In this document: one piece after another, positions 1 through 5,895 of the stretch
Layout of the letters: each line of letters opens with the position of its first letter
Numbering within the stretch: position 1 is the stretch's first letter
Assembly: GCA_946539175.1 (NCBI GenBank)
Contig: CAMNHH010000119.1
Coordinates: 1-6,446 of the forward strand
Source: an uncultured Clostridia bacterium
GTDB lineage: Bacteria > Bacillota > Clostridia > Oscillospirales > Oscillospiraceae
Direction: 5' to 3'
DNA length: 6,446 bases
Notes under the pieces: model-generated
What the model was told of the DNA's origin: nothing
The model's input: only the letters and a program-made list of their open reading frames with translations
Databases searched by the model: none
Made by a program: the position numbers and the translations under genes

Positions 1-1087
1 GCAGGACCTCGTCCAGGGTGGAGATCAGCTGCTGGTTGGTGTGCTGCAGGGTCTCGATGTCCACGATGGCCCGCTCGGACTCCTTGGCGGTTTCAACGGT
101 GGCCATCTTCAGCTTGTCGGCGTTCTTCTTCAGCAGCTCGTTGGTCATATCGGTCACCGCCTTCTGGGCCTCCATGGCCTGCTGGCTGTGGCTCAGACCC
201 AGGGCCAGCACCATCTGGCTCTTCCACAGGGGGATGGTGTTCACCAGGGAGGATTGGATTTTTTCGGACATCAGGGTGTCGTTGTTCTGCAGCAGCCGGA
301 TCTGGGGTCCCATCTGGATGGAGACCATCCGGGTCAGCTCCAGGTCGTGGAGCTTCTTCTCGAAGCGCAGGCACATGGCGTCGTAGTCGTTGGCCTTCTG
401 GGCGTCCTCCGCCAGGCCGGTGCGCTCCGCCTTGGCCCGCAGCTCCACCAGGGTGGTGGCCCGCTCCTGGGCCAGCTTTTCCTTGCCGGCCAGGATATAC
501 ATGGTCAGCTGCTTGTAGTAGTCCAGGTTCTTGTCGTACATCTGGTCCAGCACCACCACGTCCTTCATCAGGGTCCGCTGGTGCTCCTCCAGCTCGTGGG
601 AGATCTTGTTGACGTTGACCTCGGCCTTGCTGTAGCGGGCCTTCAGGGTCTCGATGCCGGTGCCCGCCTTCTTGAACAGGCCCAAAAAGCCCTTCTTGTC
701 CTCCTCGGCGTTGAAGCCCTTCAGCTCCACCACCAGAGAGCCGATCATGTCGCCCACCTCGCCCAGGTCCTTGGTGCGGACGGCAGCCAGAGCGGAGTCG
801 GAGAAGTCCGCCACGTTCTTCTGGGCGCCGGCGCCGTACTCCAGGGAGAGGTTGGGGTTGGTGATGTCGATCTTCTGGGCGAAATCATGGACGATCTTCT
901 GCTCCGCCTCGGTGAGCATGGAGTAGTCGGGGCCGGCCTCCGGCACGGGGGGCTCCGGCTCCTTGGGGGTCAGCTCCAGGGTGGGCACGGGCTCCAGCTC
1001 CGGCACGGCGGCGGCTTCCGCGTCCAGCACGGGGGTCTCGGCCAGCTTTTCCTTGTTCTCAAACTTCAGTTCGGGGATCGTATCCAT
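1..1087 (-). CDS. telA: TelA/KlaA-family toxic anion resistance protein, 3' end cut by window edge
   Basis: The minus-strand frame is open from an ATG at 1087 to the window edge, giving 362 residues; the family is usually about 360-400 aa, so only the C-terminal tail should be missing. The ATG follows a strong AGGAGG (within 1093-1101) at good spacing. Residues 1-55 are a Pro/Glu-rich, probably disordered leader. From about residue 57 the protein is helical and highly charged, with coiled-coil character near 150-260 and 310-360. The strongest signature is at about 262-292: QIRLLQNND, then KIQSS, then IPLWKSQ, the conserved core of TelA proteins (PF05816). No signal peptide or membrane segment is visible, so it is probably cytoplasmic or peripheral. 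The family was named for tellurite resistance, but its biochemical activity is not established and it is linked more broadly to envelope or antimicrobial stress. It lies 64 nt downstream of a small membrane-protein gene and is probably co-transcribed with it. Confidence 0.92.
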   Translation of the reverse strand, partial: MDTIPELKFENKEKLAETPVLDAEAAAVPELEPVPTLELTPKEPEPPVPEAGPDYSMLTEAEQKIVHDFAQKIDITNPNLSLEYGAGAQKNVADFSDSALAAVRTKDLGEVGDMIGSLVVELKGFNAEEDKKGFLGLFKKAGTGIETLKARYSKAEVNVNKISHELEEHQRTLMKDVVVLDQMYDKNLDYYKQLTMYILAGKEKLAQERATTLVELRAKAERTGLAEDAQKANDYDAMCLRFEKKLHDLELTRMVSIQMGPQIRLLQNNDTLMSEKIQSSLVNTIPLWKSQMVLALGLSHSQQAMEAQKAVTDMTNELLKKNADKLKMATVETAKESERAIVDIETLQHTNQQLISTLDEVL

Positions 1088-1151
1088 TCCAGTTTCCTCC
1101 TATGATTCTATGATGACGTACTGTCGATGGGTCTTTGGGTTGACGTTTTGT

Positions 1152-1370
1152 TTATTGAAATACAAAGAGCAGGATCGCGGCGAACACGACCAGCCCGATC
1201 GCGAACCACAGCAGATATTTCTTCGCGCTGGGCACGGAGCTCGTCATTTTGTCCGTTTCCGGGTGCTCCTCGGCGGTGGGATGATAGATGGTAACCTCGG
1301 AGTGGAGAGCGCCCTCCCGCCCCACGGGCATGGTGGGCTTGGGCTTCTGGGCGGTCGGTATGAAGGCCAT
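1152..1370 (-). CDS. small tail-anchored membrane protein upstream of telA, function unknown
   Basis: This 72-residue frame starts at an ATG at 1370 and ends at TAA (1154-1152). A ribosome binding site AAAGGAG lies about 9 nt upstream of the ATG, and a near-consensus promoter lies just beyond it. The frame stays open further upstream only by running through that promoter and antisense to rpe, so the ATG at 1370 is the credible start. Residues 1-50 are polar and rich in Pro, Thr, Glu and His, with no Cys or recognisable domain. KK at 50-51 is followed by one hydrophobic helix (about 52-71, LLWFAIGLVVFAAILLFVF), and the protein ends at residue 72. This predicts a C-terminally anchored protein with its N-terminal part in the cytoplasm. 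I do not recognise a family. Shared promoter, strand and spacing with telA suggest a membrane partner or anchor for TelA. Many Firmicutes pair telA with xpaC, but this protein is far too short and does not resemble XpaC. Confidence 0.82.
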   Translation of the reverse strand: MAFIPTAQKPKPTMPVGREGALHSEVTIYHPTAEEHPETDKMTSSVPSAKKYLLWFAIGLVVFAAILLFVFQ

Positions 1371-1410
1371 TTCAAGCAGCTCCTTTCCTGTCAAAAATGT
1401 GTTCTGTATT

Positions 1411-1439
1411 ATTTTATCGCAAAAGCCGTCATAAGTCAA
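1411..1439 (-). promoter_or_regulatory. sigma-A promoter for the small membrane protein-telA operon
   Basis: Read on the minus strand, a -35 box TTGACT (1439-1434) is followed by a 17-nt spacer and a -10 box TAAAAT (1416-1411). Each box matches five of six consensus bases at ideal spacing. Transcription would begin near 1404, giving a leader of about 34 nt before the ATG at 1370 that includes the ribosome binding site. Confidence 0.82.
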
Positions 1440-1457
1440 GAATTGCGGCGTTGACTT
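1433..1457. repeat. inverted repeat formed by the two divergent -35 regions
   Basis: AAGTCAA (1433-1439) and TTGACTT (1451-1457) are perfect 7-bp inverted copies separated by 11 bp. The repeat coincides with the -35 boxes of the two divergent promoters. It may simply reflect two similar promoters, or it may be a site where one bound protein affects both. Confidence 0.7.
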
Positions 1458-1479
1458 CATGAGAAAACTTCGGTATAAT
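1451..1479 (+). promoter_or_regulatory. strong sigma-A promoter for the rpe operon
   Basis: TTGACT (1451-1456) is followed by 17 nt and a perfect TATAAT (1474-1479), 11 of 12 consensus bases at optimal spacing. Transcription is expected near 1486, within a small AGAATTCT palindrome (1486-1493), giving a leader of about 26 nt. That leader carries GGAGG at 1498-1502 ahead of the rpe ATG. No room remains for a riboswitch or attenuator, so control is likely at initiation, if any. Confidence 0.88.
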
Positions 1480-1511
1480 GAAGGGAGAATTCTGTCTGGA
1501 GGTACCCTGAA

Positions 1512-2162
1512 ATGGTCAAAGTCGCCCCATCCATTCTGTCCGCCGATTTCGTCAACCTGGAGCGGGATATCCGCAGACTCGACCCCGACGGGGCCGATTA
1601 CGTCCATGTAGACGTGATGGACGGCAATTTTGTTCCCAATATCACCATCGGCATTCCGGTAACGGCGGCCATCAAGGGGATCTCGCCCCTGCCTCTGGAC
1701 GTGCACCTGATGATCGAGCGTCCCCTGCGCTACGTGGAGGACTTCTGCAGGGCCGGGGCGGACATTCTCACCCTCCACGTGGAGTCCGATCTCCCCGCCA
1801 ACACCCTGGCCGCCCTGGAGAAGATCCGGGCCCTGGGGGTCCGGGCGGGCCTTTCCGTGAAGCCCAACACCAGGGCCGAGGCGGTGCTGCCCTTTTTGGA
1901 GCTCTGCGACCTGATCCTGGTCATGACCGTGGAGCCCGGCTTCGGCGGCCAGCGCTTCATGACGGACATGATGCCCAAGCTGAAGACCATCCGGGGCTGG
2001 ATCGACGAGAAGAATCCCGGCTGCGAGCTGGAGGTGGACGGGGGCATCAACGAGAAGACCGGCAGGATCTGCGTGGAAAACGGCGCCAACGTGCTGGTGG
2101 CCGGCAGCGCCTGGTTCAAGAACCCCGACCCCGCCGCCTTCGCCCGGGCTCTGAAAGGCTGA
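1512..2162 (+). CDS. rpe: ribulose-phosphate 3-epimerase
   Basis: This 216-residue protein has the usual length for Rpe, which interconverts ribulose 5-phosphate and xylulose 5-phosphate in the cytoplasmic pentose phosphate pathway. It is a TIM barrel with all expected signatures: APSILSADF at 5-13; VHVDVMDGNFVPN at 31-43, with metal ligands H32 and D34; DVHLMIE at 63-69, with H65; LHVE at 88-91; MTVEPGFGGQ at 138-147; VDGGI at 175-179, with catalytic D176; and the phosphate-binding loop AGSA at 197-200. The ATG follows GGAGG by 9 nt. It heads the probable operon and has its own strong promoter. In many Firmicutes rpe sits with rsgA and thiamine pyrophosphokinase; here it is instead followed by a pseudouridine synthase gene only 10 nt downstream. 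Nothing is truncated and no key residue is missing. Confidence 0.97.
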   Translation: MVKVAPSILSADFVNLERDIRRLDPDGADYVHVDVMDGNFVPNITIGIPVTAAIKGISPLPLDVHLMIERPLRYVEDFCRAGADILTLHVESDLPANTLAALEKIRALGVRAGLSVKPNTRAEAVLPFLELCDLILVMTVEPGFGGQRFMTDMMPKLKTIRGWIDEKNPGCELEVDGGINEKTGRICVENGANVLVAGSAWFKNPDPAAFARALKG

Positions 2163-2172
2163 GAAGCGCAAA

Positions 2173-2868
2173 ATGCAAGACGCGAAACCGAATCGTGAAG
2201 CGGGTCAGCAGACACTTCATGTTCTGTACTGGGACCGCTCCATCCTGGTCTGTGAAAAGCCGACGGACTGTCTTTCCGAGCCGGGGCCGGGAAGGAATCT
2301 GCCCGAGCTGGCGGGTCAATGGCTGGCCGCCCGGGGAGAGAACCCCGCGGTCCGCACCGTCCACCGGCTGGACAAGGCTGTGGGGGGTCTCACGGTGCTG
2401 GCCCGGAGCCAGAAGTCCGCGGCCTCTCTGATCGCCCAGATCGCCGCCCACGCCGTCGAAAAGGAGTATCTGGCGGTTCTGCGGGGCGTTCCCCGGCAGG
2501 AGGAGGCCACGCTGGAGGATCTGCTCTTCCACGACAGCCGGACCAACAAGACCTTCGTGGTGACCCGGCCCCGGAAGGGGGTCCGGGAGGCGAAGCTCTC
2601 CTATCGGGTCCTGGGCCGGGCGGAGCATGAAGCCGGCCCCCTGACCCTGGTGCGGGTGAAGCTCCACACGGGCCGCACCCACCAGATCCGGGCCCAGTTC
2701 TCCCACCGGGGCCTGCCCCTGCTGGGGGATATCCGCTACGGCAGCAAGGCCGCCCACGGGCCGGCCCTGTTCTCCTGCTTTCTGGCCCTCGACCACCCGG
2801 AAAGCGGGAAACGACTGAAATTTGAAATCAACCCCAGTGGAGCTCCCTGGGATCTCTTTGAACTCTGA
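2173..2868 (+). CDS. RluA-family pseudouridine synthase
   Basis: This 231-residue protein should isomerise specific uridines in rRNA or tRNA to pseudouridine. The catalytic motif is HRLDKAVGGL at 64-73, with D67 as the nucleophilic aspartate; V70 stands where many RluA enzymes have Thr. Further family motifs are EKEYLAVLRG (96-105), VKLHTGRTHQIRAQF (162-176) and LLGDIRYG (183-190). The catalytic domain begins around residue 14, so there is no N-terminal S4 RNA-binding domain, as in the short RluA/TruC-like branch. The exact target uridine cannot be told from sequence. The ATG lies 10 nt after the rpe stop, with only a weak site (GAAAGG at 2153-2158 or GAGAAG at 2161-2166), which suggests translation coupled to rpe. 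No better start is visible between the rpe stop and the conserved domain. Confidence 0.93.
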   Translation: MQDAKPNREAGQQTLHVLYWDRSILVCEKPTDCLSEPGPGRNLPELAGQWLAARGENPAVRTVHRLDKAVGGLTVLARSQKSAASLIAQIAAHAVEKEYLAVLRGVPRQEEATLEDLLFHDSRTNKTFVVTRPRKGVREAKLSYRVLGRAEHEAGPLTLVRVKLHTGRTHQIRAQFSHRGLPLLGDIRYGSKAAHGPALFSCFLALDHPESGKRLKFEINPSGAPWDLFEL

Positions 2869-2895
2869 ACCATATACACACAGGAGGTCTGCATC

Positions 2896-4392
2896 ATGAT
2901 CAACCAAGCAATTGCTTCTCTCGTCCAATACGCCGTCAACAGGGGCCTCATAGAAGAGGACGACCGGGTCTGCGCCGTCAACGCCCTGCTGGAGCGGATG
3001 AAGCTGGACAGCTTCGAGGCTCCGGCCCAGCTTCTGGACAAGCCCGTGCACGAGCTGCTGGACATCCTCACCGACGACGCCGCAGCCCGGGGCCTCTGCG
3101 AGGACGACCCCGTCTGCCGGGATCTGTTTGACACCGGCCTGATGGGCTGTCTGATGCCCAGGCCCTCCGAGATGCGCCGGACCTTCCGCCGTCTGCTGGC
3201 GGAGGACCCCAGGAAGGCCACTGACTGGTACTACGCCATGAGCGGGGCCAGCAACTATATCCGCTGGGACCGTATCCGCCGCAACATGGTCTGGAAGGCC
3301 CCCACGGAGTACGGCGAGCTGGACATCACCGTGAATCTCACCAAGCCCGAAAAGGCCACCACCACCGGCGCCGCCTTCAAGGCCGCGAAGCAGGCCGCCG
3401 CCGCCTATCCCAAGTGCCTGCTCTGCGTGGAGAACGAGGGCTACGCGGGCCGATACAATCACCCGGCCCGGCAGAATCACCGGATCATGCCCTTTACGCT
3501 GGACGGGGAGCCCTGGTTCCTCCAGTATTCCCCCTACGTCTACTACAACGAGCACTGCATCGCCTTCTCCGGGCGGCACTACCCCATGACTGTGGACGGC
3601 CACTCCATCCGGCAGCTGCTGGACTTTGTGACGGTCTTCCCCCACTACTTCATGGGCTCCAACGCGGACCTGCCCATCGTGGGCGGCTCCATCTTCACCC
3701 ACGCCCACTTCCAGGGGGGGCGCTACGACTTCGCCATGGCCAAGGCCCCCATTGAGACGCCCCTGGTGTTCAAGTGCTTCGAGGATCTGGAGGCGGGCAT
3801 CGTCAAGTGGCCCATGAGCGTCATCCGGCTCCGGGGCGCCGACCGGGAACGGGTGGCGGCCCTGGGGGAGAAGATTTTGAAATGCTGGCGGAGCTATACC
3901 GACGAGGCGGCGTACATCTTTGCCGAGACCGATGGGACGCCCCACAGCACCATCACCCCCATCGCCCGCCGCAGAGGCGCGGACTACGAGCTGGATCTGG
4001 TGCTTCGCAACAACATCACCACGGAGGAGCTCCCCCTGGGCGTCTACCATCCCCATCCGGAGCTGCACCACATCAAGAAGGAAAACATCGGCCTGATCGA
4101 GGTCATGGGCCTGGCGGTGCTGCCCCCCCGGCTGAAGCGGGAGCTGGCCCGGCTGGCGGAGCTGCTGGTCTCCGGCGGGGACCTGCGGGCCGACGAGCTG
4201 ACGGAAAAGCACGCCGACTGGGCCGAGGAGCTGAAAACCCGCTATACCTTCACCGCCGGGAACGTGGACAAGATCCTCCGGGACGAGGTGGGCGTGGTCT
4301 TCTCCAAGGTGCTGGAGCACGCCGGCGTCTACAAGCGCAGCCCCGAGGGCAAGGAGGCCTTCCTGCGCTTCATCGCCGCGGTAAACGCCTGA
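2896..4392 (+). CDS. galT: class II galactose-1-phosphate uridylyltransferase (UDP-glucose-hexose-1-phosphate uridylyltransferase)
   Basis: This 498-residue protein matches the length and motifs of class II GalT, the Firmicutes/bifidobacterial type, rather than the shorter class I E. coli enzyme. It exchanges UMP between UDP-glucose and galactose 1-phosphate in the Leloir pathway. Visible motifs are YYAMSGASNYIR (112-123), the Cys pair CLLC (174-177), YNEHCIAFSGRHYPM (217-231), FMGSNADLPIVGGS (252-265) running into THAHFQGG (268-275) with its HxH pair H269/H271, and HHIKKENIGLIEVMGLAVLP (391-410). The family's N- and C-terminal domains both appear intact. The ATG follows AGGAGG (2882-2887) by 8 nt, a much stronger site than that of the preceding gene. 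It starts 27 nt after the pseudouridine synthase. No galK, galE or transporter gene lies within the window, which is unusual since galT often sits beside them, so UDP-galactose supply for surface polymers is a possible role (inference). Confidence 0.96.
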   Translation: MINQAIASLVQYAVNRGLIEEDDRVCAVNALLERMKLDSFEAPAQLLDKPVHELLDILTDDAAARGLCEDDPVCRDLFDTGLMGCLMPRPSEMRRTFRRLLAEDPRKATDWYYAMSGASNYIRWDRIRRNMVWKAPTEYGELDITVNLTKPEKATTTGAAFKAAKQAAAAYPKCLLCVENEGYAGRYNHPARQNHRIMPFTLDGEPWFLQYSPYVYYNEHCIAFSGRHYPMTVDGHSIRQLLDFVTVFPHYFMGSNADLPIVGGSIFTHAHFQGGRYDFAMAKAPIETPLVFKCFEDLEAGIVKWPMSVIRLRGADRERVAALGEKILKCWRSYTDEAAYIFAETDGTPHSTITPIARRRGADYELDLVLRNNITTEELPLGVYHPHPELHHIKKENIGLIEVMGLAVLPPRLKRELARLAELLVSGGDLRADELTEKHADWAEELKTRYTFTAGNVDKILRDEVGVVFSKVLEHAGVYKRSPEGKEAFLRFIAAVNA

Positions 4393-4420
4393 GCCAAAGC
4401 TTCCCCTTCGGGGGGAAGGC
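4393..4420 (+). promoter_or_regulatory. hairpin sequestering the ribosome binding site of the LCP gene
   Basis: Directly after the galT stop, CTTCCCC (4400-4406) and GGGGAAG (4412-4418) form a perfect 7-bp stem with a 5-nt loop. A shifted register gives a stable C(UUCG)G tetraloop. GCC (4393-4395) can also pair with GGC (4418-4420) if five bases bulge. The right arm, GGGGGAAGG at 4411-4419, is also the only plausible ribosome binding site for the next gene. No T-run follows (AATTACTTG), so it is a poor intrinsic terminator. A ribosome finishing galT would overlap the left arm and could open the stem, so translational coupling is the favoured reading. Confidence 0.6.
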
Positions 4421-4426
4421 AATTAC

Positions 4427-5668
4427 TTGAACGCTATGGGAAAATTTGAAAAGAAAAAACAAAACGATTTTGAGGACATCCAGAACGTCTTTGCCAAGCG
4501 CGACCGCGAACGGGCGGAGCGGATGCGGGAGGAGCCCGCGCCCCAGGAGCCCCTGACGCCGCCCCGGCGGATCCGGCAGGACGCGGGCTACAGCGTGGAC
4601 AGCATGCGGGAGCTCCACGAGGGCCGGGCTGTCTACGAGGAGCAGCCTCAGTATGTGGAAAGCAGCGCCGTTCGGAGTCCCCGGGAGCCCGGCTTCGACG
4701 GGGGCGGCGCCTTTGAACAGCCCCGCCGAAAAAAGCGGAAAAAGCACCGCTTCCTGCGGGGGCTTCTGAAGGCTGCGGCAGTCCTGCTGATTCTGATCAT
4801 TCTGGGAGGCGCGGCCTCCGTGCTCTTTGCCAGGATGCCGGAGACAAACGCCCCCATCGGTCCCCGGAAGGACGGCTGCTGCACGGTGCTGCTCTGCGGC
4901 ACCGACGAGGCCGGCGCCCGCACCGACACCATGCTGCTGCTCTACCTGGACCGGAACGGGAAAAACGCCCGGCTTTTGAGCATTCCCCGGGACACCATGG
5001 TGAACCGCAGCAGCGGCGACTATAAGCTGAACGGGGCCTATTGGGCCAACGGCGGCGCCCAGGGCGACAAGGAGCAGGGCATGAGCGTCCTTCTGGACTA
5101 CGTGAAGGACCTGGTGGGCTTCCGGCCCGACGGCTATATGCTCATCGACCTGAACTGCTTCGAGGATCTGGTGGACGCCATGGGCGGCGTCACCTTTGAG
5201 GTGCCCATGGATATGGAGTACAACGATCCCACCCAGGACCTTTACATCAATCTGAAGCAGGGCACCCAGAAGCTCAACGGCCAGGAGGCCATGTGGCTGG
5301 TGCGCTTCCGCAGCGGCTACGCCATGGCGGATCTGGAGCGGGTCCGGGTCCAGCGGGACTTTTTGAAGGCCGCAGTCAGCCAGTGGAAGTCCATCACCCG
5401 CCTGCCCCGGGCGCCCTACGCGGCCCTGCTGCTGATGCAGAACACAGAGACCGACCTGAGCTGGCGCAATCTGTGCTGGGTGGCCCTGACCCTGGTCCGC
5501 TGCGGCAGCGGTCTGGAGAGCGACACCCTCCCCGGCGAGCCCGCCTGGGTGGGTGGCGGCGCCTACTACGTCCAGCACCGGCAGGAGACCGCCGCGCTGG
5601 TCAACGAGAAGTACAATCCCTACGAAAAGGAGATCACCGCCGAGGACCTGCATCCCTACGGGTACTGA
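4427..5668 (+). CDS. LytR-CpsA-Psr (LCP) family cell-envelope glycopolymer transferase
   Basis: The 413-residue product is a predicted type II membrane protein. Residues 1-112 are charged, Pro/Arg-rich and cytoplasmic; RKKRKK (101-106) precedes one membrane helix (about 113-135); the LCP domain (about 150-320) is outside the cell. LCP enzymes move lipid-linked glycopolymers such as teichoic acid or capsule onto peptidoglycan. Expected active-site residues are visible: GTD (158-160), RTDTM (165-169), SIPRDT (185-190), RFR (293-295) and DLERVRVQR (302-310). These correspond to the Asp, Arg and Gln residues that bind the pyrophosphate lipid in characterised LCP proteins; V308 replaces the Arg common before that Gln. 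Two in-frame starts are possible: TTG at 4427, 7 nt from the GGGGGAAGG site, and ATG at 4436, 16 nt away. Spacing favours TTG, with a difference of only three residues. It is probably the last operon gene. The polymer substrate cannot be inferred. Confidence 0.93.
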   Translation: MNAMGKFEKKKQNDFEDIQNVFAKRDRERAERMREEPAPQEPLTPPRRIRQDAGYSVDSMRELHEGRAVYEEQPQYVESSAVRSPREPGFDGGGAFEQPRRKKRKKHRFLRGLLKAAAVLLILIILGGAASVLFARMPETNAPIGPRKDGCCTVLLCGTDEAGARTDTMLLLYLDRNGKNARLLSIPRDTMVNRSSGDYKLNGAYWANGGAQGDKEQGMSVLLDYVKDLVGFRPDGYMLIDLNCFEDLVDAMGGVTFEVPMDMEYNDPTQDLYINLKQGTQKLNGQEAMWLVRFRSGYAMADLERVRVQRDFLKAAVSQWKSITRLPRAPYAALLLMQNTETDLSWRNLCWVALTLVRCGSGLESDTLPGEPAWVGGGAYYVQHRQETAALVNEKYNPYEKEITAEDLHPYGY

Positions 5669-5701
5669 GCCGCAGGGTCGTACACCGGCCGACAACAATT
5701 T

Positions 5702-5727
5702 AGAATTGAAACTGGAGAATTGAAACT
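5702..5727. repeat. 12-bp tandem-like direct repeat
   Basis: AGAATTGAAACT occurs at 5702-5713 and again at 5716-5727, a 14-nt period with GG between copies. It opens the AT-rich intergenic stretch 34 nt after the LCP stop. It could be a degenerate dispersed intergenic repeat or a paired binding site; two copies cannot decide this. Confidence 0.75.
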
Positions 5728-5732
5728 TGCGG

Positions 5733-5760
5733 TATCGTTCAAATTGTCATTTGAACGATA
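5733..5760. repeat. perfect 12-bp inverted repeat with 4-nt loop
   Basis: TATCGTTCAAAT (5733-5744) and ATTTGAACGATA (5749-5760) are exact reverse complements around the loop TGTC. Neither strand has a T-run after the stem, so it is not a standard intrinsic terminator. It may still act as an RNA 3'-end stabiliser for the upstream operon, as an operator, or as part of a small mobile repeat. Confidence 0.88.
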
Positions 5761-5769
5761 AAAATGAAA

Positions 5770-5804
5770 GAAAACGGTTCCGAATCGATTCTTTTCCCGT
5801 TTTC
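5770..5804. repeat. 8-bp inverted repeat enclosing the palindrome GAATCGATTC
   Basis: GAAAACGG (5770-5777) pairs with CCGTTTTC (5797-5804), and between them lies the perfect 10-bp palindrome GAATCGATTC (5782-5791). The right arm overlaps the left arm of the 5799-5824 hairpin, so the two helices cannot form at once in RNA. Confidence 0.65.
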
Positions 5805-5824
5805 AAAATGGAAATTTTGAAAAC
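5799..5824. repeat. perfect 11-bp inverted repeat with GGAA loop
   Basis: GTTTTCAAAAT (5799-5809) and ATTTTGAAAAC (5814-5824) are exact reverse complements around GGAA. It has the same size plan as the hairpin at 5733-5760 and shares the TTCAAA core. No T-run follows on either strand, so a simple terminator role is unlikely. Confidence 0.88.
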
Positions 5825-5840
5825 ACCCTTCATTTTCAAT

Positions 5841-5868
5841 TTTCCACTTTCCATGATCAATTTACAAT
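5841..5868 (+). promoter_or_regulatory. possible promoter for the ProX-like gene
   Basis: TTTCCA (5841-5846) is a four-of-six match to a -35 box, followed by 16 nt and TACAAT (5863-5868), a five-of-six match to a -10 box. Transcription near 5875 would leave a leader of about 21 nt containing the ribosome binding site. The region is AT-rich, where chance matches are common, so this is only the best candidate seen. If correct, the palindromes at 5733-5824 lie upstream of the transcript rather than in its leader. Confidence 0.4.
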
Positions 5869-5895
5869 GATTCCTGTCTCTCAAGGAGAAAGCAT

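Noticed and set aside
41..1105. 354-codon open frame on the plus strand.
   Set aside because: It is antisense to telA, is dominated by Leu/Gly/His/Gln, and lacks a ribosome binding site. The minus strand here encodes unmistakable TelA motifs.
1371..2171. Upstream extension of the small membrane protein to a 339-codon frame.
   Set aside because: The extension runs antisense through rpe and through both divergent promoters. The ATG at 1370 has its own ribosome binding site and promoter.
2116..4422. Long 768-codon open frame on the minus strand.
   Set aside because: It is antisense to the pseudouridine synthase and galT genes, which have clear family motifs. Its composition is repetitive Gly/Val/Leu/Gln typical of a GC-rich codon shadow, and no ribosome binding site or domain is recognisable.
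4370..5698. 442-codon open frame on the minus strand.
   Set aside because: It lies fully antisense to the LCP gene and reads as a compositional shadow without recognisable motifs.
5702..5727. CRISPR array or tandem satellite.
   Set aside because: There are only two 12-bp copies separated by 2 nt, with no regular spacers.
5733..5824. The two intergenic hairpins as intrinsic terminators.
   Set aside because: Stems are perfect but AT-rich, and neither is followed by a T-run on either strand; an A-run follows the first on the plus strand.
5669..5895. T-box riboswitch before the tRNA-editing gene.
   Set aside because: I could not find a T-box consensus, specifier stem arrangement or terminator/antiterminator pair, and the gap is short for such a leader.
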